This document shows, piece after piece, positions 20,785 to 32,044 of a DNA stretch of 64,000 nt. How positions within the stretch are numbered: position 1 is the stretch's first letter; each line of letters starts with the position of its first letter. Made by a program: the position numbers and the translations under genes. The stretch comes from Trichobilharzia szidati (taxonomy: Eukaryota; Platyhelminthes; Trematoda; Strigeidida; Schistosomatidae). The stretch covers positions 19,390,354-19,454,353 of the forward strand of contig OX235272.1 in NCBI GenBank assembly GCA_944472155.2, given 5' to 3'. The notes beneath the pieces were generated by a model. It was not told the DNA's origin and ran no database searches. It saw nothing but the letters and a program-made list of their open reading frames with translations.

Positions 20785-21690
20785 TATTATTGTTGTTTCC
20801 TTTACTTCCTAGAGGAACACAGGGCTTCAGCCGTCCGTCTCCATTGTGTTCGCTTCTCTGCTACAGTCTTCACCTGGCTCCAAGTCTGCCCACACGTTTT
20901 CATCTCCTCTTCACATCACCTCCTCCAAGTCACTCTTGAACTGACGACCAACTCGCCGCTTCCCTTTCATGTTCTACTCGAACAATGGCTTGTCTAGTGA
21001 TGTCACTCACTTGATGGTTTGTTTCCTCAGAGTATGGCCAGCCAATCCATCTCCATCCCTTCCTGCCTATTTGTTTCACAATCGGTTCCTGCTGAGTTGG
21101 TTCGCTCATTCCCAGAGATCCCTCTCTGTTGCTGATCTCTTCTGACCGGCCATCTGATCTTGAGTGGTATTGAGCTAAGACAACTAGCTGTTAATGAAGG
21201 TCTGTAGTTTGTTTGAGATGCTCTTTATGACGCGCTGGCCAAGTCTCTGATCCATCCGTATAGTGAGTAGCACTGACTGACTTCACATTGGAGTTGAAAA
21301 TCCGGATCTTATCTTCGTTTTGATGCTGAGTGCTGTTGACCTCCTCCACACAGACTTGAGAGTAGTGGAAGCTTGTCTTGCTTTCCCGATCCTTGCTTTG
21401 ATATCCTCGTCAGTTCCGTCCGCCTGTAGTTGAAACGATGCTTCCCAGGTAGGTAGGTGGGTAGGTAAAAGAGGTTGTTTCTTTCAGGTTCCTTCCATTT
21501 ATGCTGATTGTTGTCTGTTGTTGTTGCTGCTGGTGGTGTTGGCCAGGAATCTTCATCACCTCTGTTTTCTCTAAGTTCACCTGAAGTCCTATCTTCCCTG
21601 GATGCTTCTTCTGCCAACTTGTTGCTTTTCGCTTGCATATCTTCCAGTTTGTGGGAAATCAGACATATATCTTTTGTTATTACGGTCATA
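20785..21690 (-). mobile_element. RTE-2 3' half, minus strand
   Basis: Second RTE-like subfamily. Minus-strand order: DICLISHKLEDMQAKSNKLAEEAS (21680-21610), a T/Q-rich run, N-G-R-N-L-K-E-T-like, RISKQGSGKQDKLPLLSSLCG (frame-shifted), then the C-terminal coding region. The 3' signature (TTCCTTTACTTCCTAGAGGAACAC, 20794-20820) follows and the copy ends in ATT repeats at about 20760-20795. The RT catalytic part upstream of the D-I-C block is missing. Confidence 0.7.
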
Positions 21691-21784
21691 TAAATGTAGA
21701 ATCTGATGAAGAGAAAGTTATGAAGAAGAATATTCTTTGTTCATTAATCAGTCTTTAAACAGTTTTAATCGGTATCTCCAGTTA

Positions 21785-21983
21785 GTTGTTTTTTTTATAT
21801 TTTTTTATTTACAGCTTGATTCCACACCGTATTCTCAGTACAAGTGTGGAATTTTCAGCATGGATATCGGTAGCCCAAATTCAGGCCGACCACAGATATC
21901 GGGTGTGCGCCGGCAGGGGATCGAACCCCGGACCATGTGCATGGTCGGCGAGAGTCCTAACCACTGTGCCACCGACGCACTGG
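21785..21983 (-). repeat. SINE-B copy, minus strand
   Basis: The head (21980-21906) folds as a tRNA-like shape: acceptor GCGUCGG/CCGGCGC, A-box-like TGGCACAGTGG, an anticodon-arm palindrome GACCATGCACATGGTC and B box GGGGTTCGATCCCC. The anticodon loop is 6 nt, which is abnormal, so it is not a working tRNA. The body and T-rich tail run to 21788. Confidence 0.7.
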
Positions 21984-22039
21984 TATTATAACAGCAGAGT
22001 GCAAGACACGGAAGCCAAGGTATATTTTCCACTGAGCTG

Positions 22040-22810
22040 TGTAGGCTAAAAGACCCGGTGGACCCAATTAAACAAAATAATATAATTTACAAAATACCTT
22101 GTAATGACTGTGAGGTCAACTATATAGGTCAAACTGGTAGATAGGGGTAATCAGATTGTCGGAACATAAGAATTTAGCCAAGGTAAGAATGGTTGACCCC
22201 GAGAAGATAAATAATTTAGAAAAAAGCTCAGCAATCGCACTACTTGCAATAACACACAACCACAAAATGTGGTGGGTGGGAGAGGGTTAAAATTCTAAAG
22301 AGTAACATAAGTAGGTGGAGAGAGAGATTGATTACTGAATCCTGGTTCATTGAATCTACATCCAACACATGCAACAGAAATGACTCAATGCAAGTACCAG
22401 AAATATGGAAGATATTATTACCACCAGTCAAATCAGAAGAGGATAATAAATAATCTCAAAATTCTATTTCAATTCAAGCAAATCATAACATTCTAACAAA
22501 ATTACTTATTATAACTATAAGAACATTCGTCTTATTTCCCATCTAATTGTATTTGATCAATAACACTCATATTGATTTTTATTCAAATATATAGTCCATT
22601 CCACACATGTATATAAATGAAGGAAAGAAGTTGTGTGAGTAACTTGATATGATTATGAGAGGCAATAATTTGTGCTCGAAACGTGGTCATCAGTTAATAT
22701 TACTGTGTAACACTGTGTGATTTATCAAAATAAAACCTTATCCATAGTGGAGTTACACTCTACCACAGTGCCCAAGTTTTATACTTATATCAATTACATC
22801 TATAGAGTTT
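22040..22810 (+). mobile_element. PLE-C copy with the clearest GIY-YIG
   Basis: Plus frame from about 22078: NIIYKIPCNDCEVNYIGQTG, one stop (TAG at about 22141), then VIRLSEHKNLAKVRMV and SSAIALLAITHNH. The Cys pair and Y-I-G are intact. The tail 22440-22810 has the hairpin then CTCGAAACG (about 22673-22681) shared by all PLE-C tails. RT is absent. Confidence 0.65.
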
Positions 22811-22895
22811 ATATTCTTTAACCAATCACTAAGTGTCTGATTTTGGTCTACATTACACGACATGAAATAGAATGTTCAAACAAATATAGTATTCT

Positions 22896-23048
22896 GGATG
22901 GTGACTAGCAGTGGATTCCAGAATGCGCATTTCGTCCCATCTGGGGGCCGTCAACTGGATGTACTCACTGCGGAATGCAGGTACATGCAGTTGACGGGCC
23001 CCAGGTGGGACGAAATGCGCCTCTTGAATTCCACTGCTAGTCATCACC
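22896..23048. repeat. Palindrome of two Sm-alpha-type hammerhead-like blocks
   Basis: Arms 22896-22965 and about 22978-23048 are imperfect reverse complements. Each arm in its own sense reads GUACAU(C/G)CAG, UUGACGG, CCCC..GGGAC, GAAAUGCGC, then a CUGGAAUCCACUGCUAG-like end. This matches the block order of the known schistosome hammerhead, with C3 and A9 changed. Probably inactive. Confidence 0.55.
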
Positions 23049-23049
23049 C

Positions 23050-23640
23050 GCCAATTAACTTCTAATTACATGCCAAGACATCGTCGAAGCATCTGCACAA
23101 GAAGCCGACATGTCAGCCTGAAACCGAGCACTTCGGACCAATCAGTAATCAGGAAAGTCTAAAGTTGAATTAAGTATAGTATTCTATTGCTTATGCAGTA
23201 CTGAAGCGCGGGAATATATCTGAGAATAATATCCAGTTAGAACACATTTTCTGTATCACACCACCACAGTATTGCTAGTAATATGTACATTTTCATGTGT
23301 TACTGATATCAGTTTTGTCTTTTGTTTCGGAGAGCCTAATTGTAGAGTAATTAGTCACACTATGGATGCCCTGTGGATTCTGTACTAATAAACTGGTTAT
23401 TTAAACATTTTATGTAGATAAGTGTTGAATTGCTAAAAAAAGGAAATCGAATCGATACATATGATTCTGTCACTGCTAAAATGAAAAGTTGTTAATGTTA
23501 AATTTGGTGTACAATTAGTGATGTTTACAATCAGTTTTTTTTCAAAACTATCCTGCGCAGTGATTAAACAAGGACTGACAGAAATAAGGCTGATTCGTAG
23601 CTCTGTTTTAATGCACCTTGTAGATAGACACTGAGCATAA
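23050..23640. other. No feature recognised
   Basis: No coding frame, RNA or repeat match recognised. Confidence 0.35.
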
Positions 23641-23754
23641 AGTTGATATTCATGTGGCTATAAGGTAACTCTAAACTATAGCAGCCCTATCAGAAACTAC
23701 CTAGCGAACGGACAAATGACCTTGACAACGACAACTTTGACCAATCAGAAGGCT

Positions 23755-24200
23755 CTATAAAATGGCGCATAATTTTAATAAATCGTTTATATAAAAGTAA
23801 TGCAATGTTAAAAAATAGTTACAAACGATAACGTTCTCGTATATGTTCGAAAAATCTTCCCAATTTCTTATAGGAGTCTTGATACTTATGTTACACCAAG
23901 TCCTGTACATAAACTCATCAAGATAACTGGATATCATTGCATTTCTTGATCCATTCACAGATCTGATCCGTTTTTTTTTGAGGGGACTCCAAAAAATTCC
24001 TATGGAATTAGTGTGAGTTCCATGGAAAGGATTGATGAAACCAATTGTATGGTTGACGACTTGATGAATATAGCCCCGATTTGATAACTGACTGTAACTA
24101 CTGCATTCATCCGTATGAATAGTCGTCCCAGGCAGCACTAAGCGCTGGATAATAGGCAATAATACATTTGCACTGCGATTAGGGATCACCTCAATGTATC
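23755..24200 (-). pseudogene. Merlin-type (IS1595/ISXO2-like) DDE transposase, C-terminal fragment
   Basis: A 144-residue minus frame (24189-23755). Residues NRSANVLLPIIQRLVLPGTT then HTDECSSY match the second catalytic-Asp region of the ISXO2-like fold. VNHTIGFINP and GTHTNSIGIFW follow. In the family the last motif is N-x-I-E-x-x-W with a catalytic Glu; here it is Gly (GGA). The protein starts after the first catalytic Asp, so the N-terminal half is missing. A PLE-A copy abuts it at about 24204. Merlin elements are known from schistosomes. Terminal repeats were not found. Confidence 0.75.
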
Positions 24201-24203
24201 AAT

Positions 24204-25345
24204 GGTGGATTTCCACCACGTTTTATAGATAAGAATATACATTCAAATCCTAAAAAACGTGAGTTATCAACCGTATCCAAGAAAATACTTTACATGAGCT
24301 TGGAATTCAAAGGGGATTTAGCTTCCAATATCATGAAACGAAGGATATCACAGTCCCTGAAAAGAACATTCCCTGCTGCATCTGTGAGAATAGCCTTTAC
24401 TAGTCGCTCACTACTGTTCAATAACTTGAAGGACAAGATCCCGCTATTGACCAACTCTATGTGTGTTTATCAATTCACCTGCTCGTGTGGTGCTAGGTAT
24501 ATCGGTCGTTCGACTCGAGTTTTTTCCAAGAGGGTGCAAGAACACTATCCTGCATGGTTACGAAAAGGTGGAAGTGGAGCAATAAGAAGCGCAATCATTG
24601 AATATCTGGTCGATAATGATCACCCTATCTCTATAGCCTCCGTCTTTAAAGTCATCTACAAGGCAAAGAGTAATTTAACCAAATCACTACGTACCTGACT
24701 CATCTGTACTGCTGAAGCCTTGGCTATCGAAACAGAAAAGCCAGATCTCTGTATACAGATAAAATTCGTCGAACCCTTCTAACTTTCATGATCTTAATCC
24801 CTCTATGCTAAAGTATGGTAATCCCCAATCATATTTTAGCTCTACCAATTTTTCCATTTTTTCATTTTTGTCTATTCAATTTGTATTCTCTTCCTTATTA
24901 CGTCGATTGTTACTATTACTACTCTCACTTTTAATTGTCCCCGGTATTATTTCACTTGTTCCACTTGTCATTCTAAATCAATTCCTTTTTACAACATTAA
25001 ATTCTACGCTATTAAATTTCACACAATATTACGTACCGTTTTTATTTTATTCGATTTGTCTACTGATCTTATAATTGCACACCCTTTTTCAAGTCTTATC
25101 CATCCTATGAATTATTCTATATGTGACATTAATTTGCTTTGCCACTTGACATTTAACTATGATTATAATCACAAACATTTTAGGTTTAATTGGATTTCAT
25201 ACTACTGTTATTATTATTTTATGCATTCACACCTATGTTTCAATTCCCTCACCGGATATAACTTCTTAAAAACCATATGTGTATACGATTGTACAGCTTG
25301 ATGATAAATTCGTTGAAAAGTCTCTTCGCTGAATCATTTGTTTTG
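24204..25345 (+). mobile_element. PLE-A copy: linker and GIY-YIG
   Basis: Starts in the linker (G-F-P-P-R-F region, broken) and has a 134-residue frame, 24294-24698. It reads MSLEFKGDLASNIMKRRIS, YQFTCSCGARYIGRSTR, RVQEHYPAWLRKGG, SAIIEYLVDNDHP. The YIG motif and following Arg are intact. A stop at 24696-24698 cuts off the last 40 or so residues (AEALAIETEKPDLCIQ in another frame, to 24780). The tail ends in the PLE-A terminus at 25280-25340. It is near-identical in order to 56.1-57.5 kb. Confidence 0.8.
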
Positions 25346-26095
25346 ATTTTCTCCTATGTGTATCTACCAGTTTGACTGCAGCTGCGGAGCTAGCTACATC
25401 GGGCGTACAATTAGGCAGGTTCATCGTCGTATTTCCGAACATCATCCAACATGGTTAAACAAGGGACAAACAAGATCTATACGTGGTTCTATTTTAGCAT
25501 ACCTTGTTGATACTGAGCATAGGGTTGATGTAAATACTGCATTTAAAATTATTTATCGCATTCCGACTAATCTTAATTTTGCTCTACGAGTTCGTCTTCT
25601 ACAGACAGCTGAAGCAATAGGAATCCACCTGAAGAAGCCAAACCTGTGTGCTTAGAAGAAATTTGTACAGCCACTTTCCTTACCGTGACCATCGTTACAA
25701 GAATGCATAAACAGGACTACGTCGCCCCCCTCCCCCTAAACCTTTAAAAACTATAAAAATTATAATTGTCCAAATTATTTTGTTTTTATTTATTTTGACC
25801 ACTTCATCTTTAATTACGTGTTATCCTTGTAAAATTAATTTATTCTATCCATTACTACCTTTTTAATTGTCTGCATTGATTTTCTTCGTTAATTATCAAC
25901 CCATTGACATTTTGACACTGTTTAATTACTGTCAGCAAACATATCAGTGCCACTTGTTTGGTAAACTGTTGTGTATTGTAATAAAAATGCTATATATATT
26001 AGAGTAGACCCAGATAGAGATGAGGATCTAATTGAAAAGTAAATATTTCTTCGCTCAATCTTTTTGTTTTCTAAATATCTGTGTTGTTAATATCA
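25345..26095 (+). mobile_element. PLE-A GIY-YIG frame plus tail
   Basis: A 99-residue frame (25356-25655) covers the whole domain: MCIYQFDCSCGASYIGRTIR, HRRISEHHPTWLNKG, RGSILAYLVDTEH, FKIIYRIPTNL, LLQTAEAIGIHLKKPNLCA. It ends one codon early (TAG where Gln is usual). The YIG motif is intact. The tail terminus (about 25995-26060) is hammerhead-like but with a longer A/G block instead of CUGAUGA. Transcription of this frame is unknown. Confidence 0.75.
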
Positions 26096-26282
26096 ATTAT
26101 TTTTTAAGTATTATCTATGTGACTAACTGTAGAACCTGACGGCAGAATGATCGGAAATGTGAATATTCTTTGCTCAATCTTCTTTTTTTCTTCTCAATAT
26201 CATTTTAAGAGTCACAGATGCAGACATTGCAGAGAAGAGTGAGTAAATATTCCTTGTTATGATGCAAACCAGCATCTAGAAT

Positions 26283-27310
26283 TATTATTATTGTTCCCTT
26301 GCATTCCTAGTGCAACATAGGGCTTCAAATGCACGTCTCCACTTGCTTCTGTCTTCTGCTGTACTTTTCACCTGCATCCATGTTAGTCCATACTGTTTCA
26401 ACTCTTCTTCACACGATCTCCTCCATGTCATTCTTGCACTGACGTCCCACTCCCCGCTTCTCTTTCGGGTTCCACTCGAGCTATGGCCTGACACGCGATG
26501 TCACCCAGCGAGTGGCCTCCTCAGCCAGTGTGTGTCAAATCCATCTCCACTTTCTCCTGCATATTTGTTGACCGATTGGTTCTTGTTTGTTTTGTTTGTT
26601 CCCACAGTTTCTTGTTGGTTGTTGTTCTTTCCAGTCATCTGATCTTGAGTATAGAACGAAGACAGTTAGTTGTTGATAAAGGTCTGCAACAGGCTGTTGG
26701 AAATATTCTTGGTGACGCGCCGACAAGTTTCTGATCCGTATAACAAAACTGACTTGACGTTTGTATTGAAAATCCGAATTTTGTTGTTGATGGTGAGTGA
26801 GTGACGAAGATTTCCAGATTGGTTTCCGGTTTGATGAATGTGTTTGTCGCCTTCCCGATTCTCGATTTGACATCCTCGTCCGTTCCACCTGCCTGTAGTT
26901 GAGACAATGCTCCCTAGATAAGTGAGTGAATGAAGTAACCTCTTTCAAATCCCTCCCGTTGATGGTGATTGGCGCTGGATGTTGCTGCTGTTGTTGTTGT
27001 TGGTTGTTTATTTTCATAACTCCCATCTTGTCTATGTTCACCTGGAGTCAGTCCTGTCTTCGCCGCCAGCTTCTTCGACCAGTTTGTCGGTTTTCACTTG
27101 TAAGTCTTTGATTTTGTGTGACATCAAGCATAAATCATCCACGTGCGAAATCCAGGTCTTCTAGGTTCTTCACGTCGGTCCAGGATATCCCTGTCTTCTC
27201 GTTTCCTACTGTCTGACGCATAATCCAGTCCAGTCCATCACAATTAGGAATATCATTGGTGATAATAAGCACTCTTGTCTGACTCCTGTGTTTACTTCAA
27301 ACGCTTGTGA
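26283..27310 (-). mobile_element. RTE-1 copy with partial RT
   Basis: Minus order: RT palm remnants (L-D-W-I-M-R-Q-T-V-G-N-E-K-T-G-I at about 27230-27175, then N-L-E-D-L-D-F-A with the catalytic box spoiled). Next are NIDKMGVMKINNQQQQQQQH (27041 down), I-N-G-R-D-L-K-E-V-T-S-F-T-H, FQYKRQVSF and the C-terminal block K-W-R-W-I ... TWRRSCEEELKQYGLTWMQV. It ends in AATAATAATT at about 26280-26290. Frames are interrupted. Confidence 0.75.
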
Positions 27311-27519
27311 CTGTGATAAAACTTTTTTTTCAGGCATAAACCTTATCCGGGACGTTTCATTATCAAACTTGACAGTACAATCATCACAGATTCATTGAGA
27401 AAAATTTTTATTACTAAAAAGATTTGAAGTTACTTTTACGACATGGTTTATATTACTTTTTTATCTTCAGTTCATGAATAATCCTCATCCAAGCGTTAGT
27501 GAAAACAACATAGCAGGTA

Positions 27520-28150
27520 GTTCAGCGAAGAGGCTTTTTTCGGCGAATTTGTGCACTAGGCTGTATAATTGCACTTGTGTATAACATTTTGTGAAAGAGG
27601 GGAGTAAAAAAAGTGGAGTTGTCATAGTCACAGTTGTTAACATTAGTCAACACATGAGAGCAGTTGAATAAGTCTTTTAGGATAACGCAATCAGATGAAT
27701 AATTTAATGAATGGGTTGTAATCAGGATGCACTTCGAAAAGAAGCAGAATGTGATATCACATAAGGTATCGTAAGAAATGCAGAAGTTGTAAACAATTAA
27801 AAAGCAAACAAAAAAACCAAGTTTATATAAAATAAGAAAGTTGTCACCATGATATTAGAGGTGGTTGAATAATTATCTTTTGTATTCACAGATCCTATTT
27901 CTCCTTCTGAATGACTAGCCCTTCAGTAGTACAAAAGAGACGAAAAGGTATTGTCTTTGGCAGATTGTTATTCACTGTGTAGATTACTTTGAAGGGTGAG
28001 TTTGTTGAGATGGAATAACCAGTTTCCAAACAGTGTTCAGTTATCACACTTCTTGTAGAGCTACTGCAACCTTTCAGCAACCATATAAGATAGTCTTCTC
28101 GAACGATTTAAGACAGGAAACGCGTCGAACGATCAATATCCCTATCTACA
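27520..28150 (-). mobile_element. PLE-A copy, minus strand, decayed
   Basis: Terminus at about 27523-27580 (TTCAGCGAAGAGGC...). GIY-YIG remnant in 28140-27895: YQS-CPC, YIDRS-TRF, then (28080-27895) SSTRSVITEHCLETGYS, FKVIYTVNNNLPKT, CTTEGLVIQ. YIG is Y-x-D/R, dead. Confidence 0.6.
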
Positions 28151-28154
28151 CAGG

Positions 28155-28690
28155 GACAGGTAGACTGGTAAATTCATTTTCATAGCTGTACAATCGCAAA
28201 TATATATGGCTATTTTGTATGTGTGTACATTAAATTTGTCAAACGAAAACACAATTAGTAAGTAAGTCAACAACTGTGTTGATTTGACTTAACTTTTCTT
28301 TGTCTGTTTGTTTGATTTGACTTTTGTTTGTATGCTTATTTTTCTACTCAAAACCCTTGTGTAATTCCGTATATTTTGTTTCCATGTACACCCTGAGTAC
28401 AACTCTTTCATTAAAATATTCATGTTATTACGCAACTCTTCTTTAACAGTCGTTTGTGACAACTCACCACTTTTGTTACTACCCTCTTATATCAACACTC
28501 AATTCATCTGAACTTACTAATTGTATTTTCGTTTGATAAATTCAATGTACACACACATACAAAAAACCATATATATTTGCGATTGTACAGCTATGAAAAT
28601 GAATTCGCTGAAAAGAAACTCTTCGCTGAACTACTTGTCTTCTCTCTATTAATGTTCGAATGGGAATTTTTCATGAAGACTGGTAAATGC
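28155..28690. mobile_element. Fold-back mini-element made of PLE-A ends
   Basis: Arms 28155-28275 and 28490-28610 are reverse complements carrying the PLE-A terminus (TTTTCATAGCTGTACAATCGCAAATATA and its complement). The 215-bp middle has no coding frame. It looks like a short derivative of PLE-A. Confidence 0.6.
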
Positions 28691-28960
28691 CCATTAAAGT
28701 GGTCACATATGGGATTCCGCCTTTCAAGTTTCTGCACATCCATGGATGACTGAAGAACACAACTCTAAGCGTTGTTACACAGAATGTTCTTCAGAGGGAT
28801 GATGAAATTCCTCGCTTAAGGACATCACAGATTAAGTCCCCCTTGAAAACCAGGTTCATGGAAAGCTTTTTATGATACAAATAATCCTTTGTTTCTCTAA
28901 ACTGTTGGCTTGATTTTATTGTCAATGAATCTCTCTCTTCAAATTATTAAGAAAACAGGT
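28690..28960 (-). mobile_element. PLE-A linker remnant
   Basis: Follows the order of 7200-7430: GAAGAACACAACTC, AGAATGTTCTTCAGAGGGATGATG, AAGTCCCCCTTGAAAACC, then TTGATTTTATTGTCAATGAATC. Too decayed to translate. Confidence 0.5.
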
Positions 28961-29380
28961 TTATTTTCTGTCACACTTAAGCCTTTGATTTCAAGTTTTG
29001 GTTAAGGCACATTTTTGTGTTGTCGAAGATTTTTTTGTTATTTACCGCTGACAGTTAATGTGATTATGGATTTGTTTATGTACTAATTTGCAGACTGCAA
29101 AAATTTATATATCAATCTTTTGTTTGTTTGTCTGTTGATTATGACAGCTTTCTTTTACCAAAACACTGTGGCACATAATTTAACTTTCTTTCTCCTTGTT
29201 TTTAAGAAATCAAAGAAGTTTGCTGATTAGGATCTTATTCGAATGCATTAAAAACAAGCATATACATAAACGTATTTTAGAAAATTACTACCCTGAAAGG
29301 CTTCCAAAAGGGCAGTGCAAATCAACCAATAGTTCACTACCTACAGCGGGTGACTCAAATCCCTCCTAAAACTTTCAAAC
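28960..29380. other. No feature recognised
   Basis: AT-rich, no readable frame. The motif CTTCCAAAAGG and similar short pieces are not diagnostic. Confidence 0.3.
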
Positions 29381-29384
29381 GTTA

Positions 29385-29919
29385 CTTTGTGAGGATTCCA
29401 TTGGTTTGAGATTCGTTCATTAGCTGTTATTGATTAAAGAACCAGTCAAAGCTAGGCAATACTCTTCAGCAGTACGCACTTATGGTCAGACCTTCAGATT
29501 ACAATGCGGGTTTCAATCTAGAATAAAGGAGATATCCAGCACTCTGTGGTTTTTACTCGTTCTCTAAGTGACGCTAACTTGTTACGTGAAAGCCAATACT
29601 TAAAAATTACTGCAGTGCTCACTAGTGGCTAACAGAGGGATGGAATTCCAGGAGTTCTGGTGAGAAGTCTTTTAAACTGATGGAATCGACTAAGTCGAAT
29701 GTGAAAACAATTACTGTAATGGCGCTGTGTATCGTGAATTGGTAGGAGCTAGAATTCATGGACTAGTGAATAATTCTGTTCCAGTCACTGAATAATCAGT
29801 GAGCTCACCTTATAATCTGAAGGTCCTGCGTTCGATTCTCGGTAGTATTATGGGTGCATACCACTGAAGAAACCCAAACTCAGACAAACGACTGTCCAGT
29901 ACTCCCTAACTCACTTGAG

Positions 29920-29925
<6 letters not shown>
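29385..29925. repeat. Alpha repeats in inverted arrangement, hammerheads decayed
   Basis: 29400-29590 is alpha in minus sense (CTTCAGCAGTACGCAC at 29465-29480 keeps a stem I and core CUGAAGA complement, but stem II is lost). 29600-29920 is a plus unit: GTGAATTGGTAGGAGCTAGAATTCATG, a tRNA-like head with CAGTGAGCTCACCTTATAATCTGAAGG, B box CGTTCGATTC, and ACTGAAGAAACCCAAACTC...CTGTCCAGTACTCCC. The plus ribozyme lost the GGAC-GAAA side. Confidence 0.55.

Positions 29926-29927
<2 letters not shown>

Positions 29928-29953
<26 letters not shown>
29928..29953. repeat. (AT)n microsatellite
   Basis: An uninterrupted AT dinucleotide run between the alpha repeat and the LINE-P tail. Confidence 0.85.
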
Positions 29954-29964
29954 AAGCTGGAAGA

Positions 29965-31495
29965 TACAAGAGCATTAGGTGTCTGTCTGTCTGTTTTCGA
30001 CATAGAACTTTGCACATGTGTGCGGCAGTTTAAGTCGACACACTCCCTCCTTGTAGCAAATAAAGCAAGAGAAGAAAGTAGGAGAAATGCATAATATAGA
30101 CAGTAAACAGAGGTGTGAGACAAATGAATAGTAATAACGAAGAACAATATAGTTTCATTGGAAATCATAAGTCACAAGGAGTGGATGCATCTGCGCCAGC
30201 CATTGAGAACGATTTTGAGCTATGTCACCAATTGTTTCCAACCATTGGTTTCTACCGTCCCGAGGACCCTAACCAGTCAGGAAGTCTACACCTTCCTACG
30301 TGGCTTAGACTAACTGTTGTGGATTTCATTGACTGGTGCCATGTTTTCGTTTGACTACCGCCAGCTCTTTTCCAGCCTGACTCTATATTAGCTAACATTT
30401 CCCGTCGAGGAAGGCGATGACTAGGCATGCGTAACACATGTCCTAACCATCTCATTCGATGTAATTTCACAGTCTCGTCGACTGATTTCCCCTCCCTCCT
30501 TACCTAGCACTCGACGCCTAACCTCAATATTGCTCACCTTATTATACCACTTCACACGGGAGATAGAACGCAGACACCTATGATCGAACACAGATAATCT
30601 TTTCATGTCTTCTGCTCTCAATGGCCAGGTCTCACAGCCATAAAGGAGGACGGAGCGAACTGTTGAGCAGTACACACGCCCTTTGGTCGATAGTCGGATA
30701 TCACGTCTACGCCAGAGACGGCGTAAACTGACATATGCGAAACTAGCCCTCTGTATTCGTACTGAGATTTCGTCAGAGATCAACCCGTTGGCACTGGCTT
30801 ATGGTACTTCCCAAGTAAGTGAAGCGGTCAACGTGCTCTACCACTTCACTTCCTATTTCTAATCTAGGGGTTGGTGTAGTCCAATCCTGCAACATCATCT
30901 TACATTTTACAGGGGCGAATCACATGCCAAACATTCTTAGATTGCAGCTCAAGGTGTTCAGAAGACTCTGCATTTTGTCAGCGTTCTCGCCTAGAAGGAC
31001 TATATTGTCTGCATATTCTAAGTCAACGAGATCATTCCCTGGTAGTAAGTCAATCCCTGAGTCTCTGAAGTGACTTAGGGTTAAGTCCATTAGTACGTCT
31101 ATGATGGAATTGAAAAGAAATGGGGATAATGGGCATCCTTGACGGACGCCACTATTCGTCACCACTTCAGATGACAACTCGCCGTAAGCCCTCACCTGGC
31201 TTCACGAGTACGAGCAGAGTGCCTTAATCAGTGCAATGTATTTTCTCTGCATTCCCTTCTTAGCCAAGCATCGCCAGAGAACCTCTCGGTCGACAGAATC
31301 GAATGCCGCCTTTAGGTCAAGAAAGATAATGATTGTCGGACGCCGGTAGGAATGCCTATGTTCTAGAATCTGTCGAAGGGTGAAGATATGATCAATATAC
31401 CCTCTTCCTGGCCTAAAACCTGCCTGGGTTTCTCGTGTTTGTGCCTCCCGAGAACCACTTAGTCTAGGTTTCAATGGAAGGGGCGATATCAATTT
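29965..31495 (-). mobile_element. LINE-P copy: non-LTR retrotransposon RT and C-terminal domain
   Basis: Minus strand, 5'-truncated. 31492-31202: E-T-Q-A-G-F-R-P-G-R-G-Y-I-D-H, then IIFLDLKAAFDSVDREVLW (RT motif A, Asp present). An in-frame TGA follows at about 31202-31204. 31195-30920: SGVRQGCPLSPFLFN (motif B), then LEYADNIVLLGENADKM, motif C with Asn instead of the second catalytic Asp. 30783-30421: [33 protein letters not shown], then [18 protein letters not shown] (30470-30252, another frame). The layout is that of RTE-group LINEs. Tail 30170-29965. The endonuclease domain is missing. The YADN change, a stop and frameshifts make it inactive. Confidence 0.82.
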
Positions 31496-31499
31496 TTAA

Positions 31500-31840
31500 C
31501 TAAAATCTGTATGGGAAAAAAGGTTTGTCCAGTCTTTTTTGTATCATAGTAATAAACTCCTTTCCACTCGTTTGCTTCTATGTTTGTGTAAATAATTCAG
31601 TACTATCAATCTTAAATGTCCCTTTATACATTTTTCTAGGTGTTTTTAGTCTTTCTTCACCTTCCTGTTTTGTCAAGTGGAAATTTTCTTATCTAAAATA
31701 ACAAGTTTCAGCTTGTTAAATTTCAAACCCTGACTTCGATTGTGTTGTTGACTATTATGTGGTTTTTTTTCTTCTAAAAATGCGGTTTTTCTTATATTTC
31801 TCTGGTAAAGTGAACTTAAATAGATGGTGATTAGAAGTTG
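31500..31840. other. No feature recognised
   Basis: AT-rich sequence with no family signature. Confidence 0.35.
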
Positions 31841-31915
31841 AATCCAGGATACGTGTTTCATTGTTTCATTCGTATCTAGCCAGTGTGGGATCTAACTGCA
31901 CTCCTATGAGAACGA
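31838..31915 (-). repeat. Weak Sm-alpha-type hammerhead remnant
   Basis: Minus sense holds GAAACACGUAUCCUGGAUUC, which corresponds to the GAAAC, stem III and cleavage-side strand of the known ribozyme. The CUGAUGA half is not recognisable. Confidence 0.3.
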
Positions 31916-32044
31916 TAGTGTTCCCACTACTATGACTGGATATTGACTCATTGCACTCCATGTAGCACACGAAGGCAGAAAAAAACAGCGAAAAGAAATC
32001 AAAGAAACTAGAATAATCGGAAAAAACATGGAGGCTTAATCTAT

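Noticed and set aside
26535..27041. A 168-codon minus frame as a gene
   Set aside because: It is only the post-RT part of an RTE-1 copy, with the frame wandering out of the conserved one.
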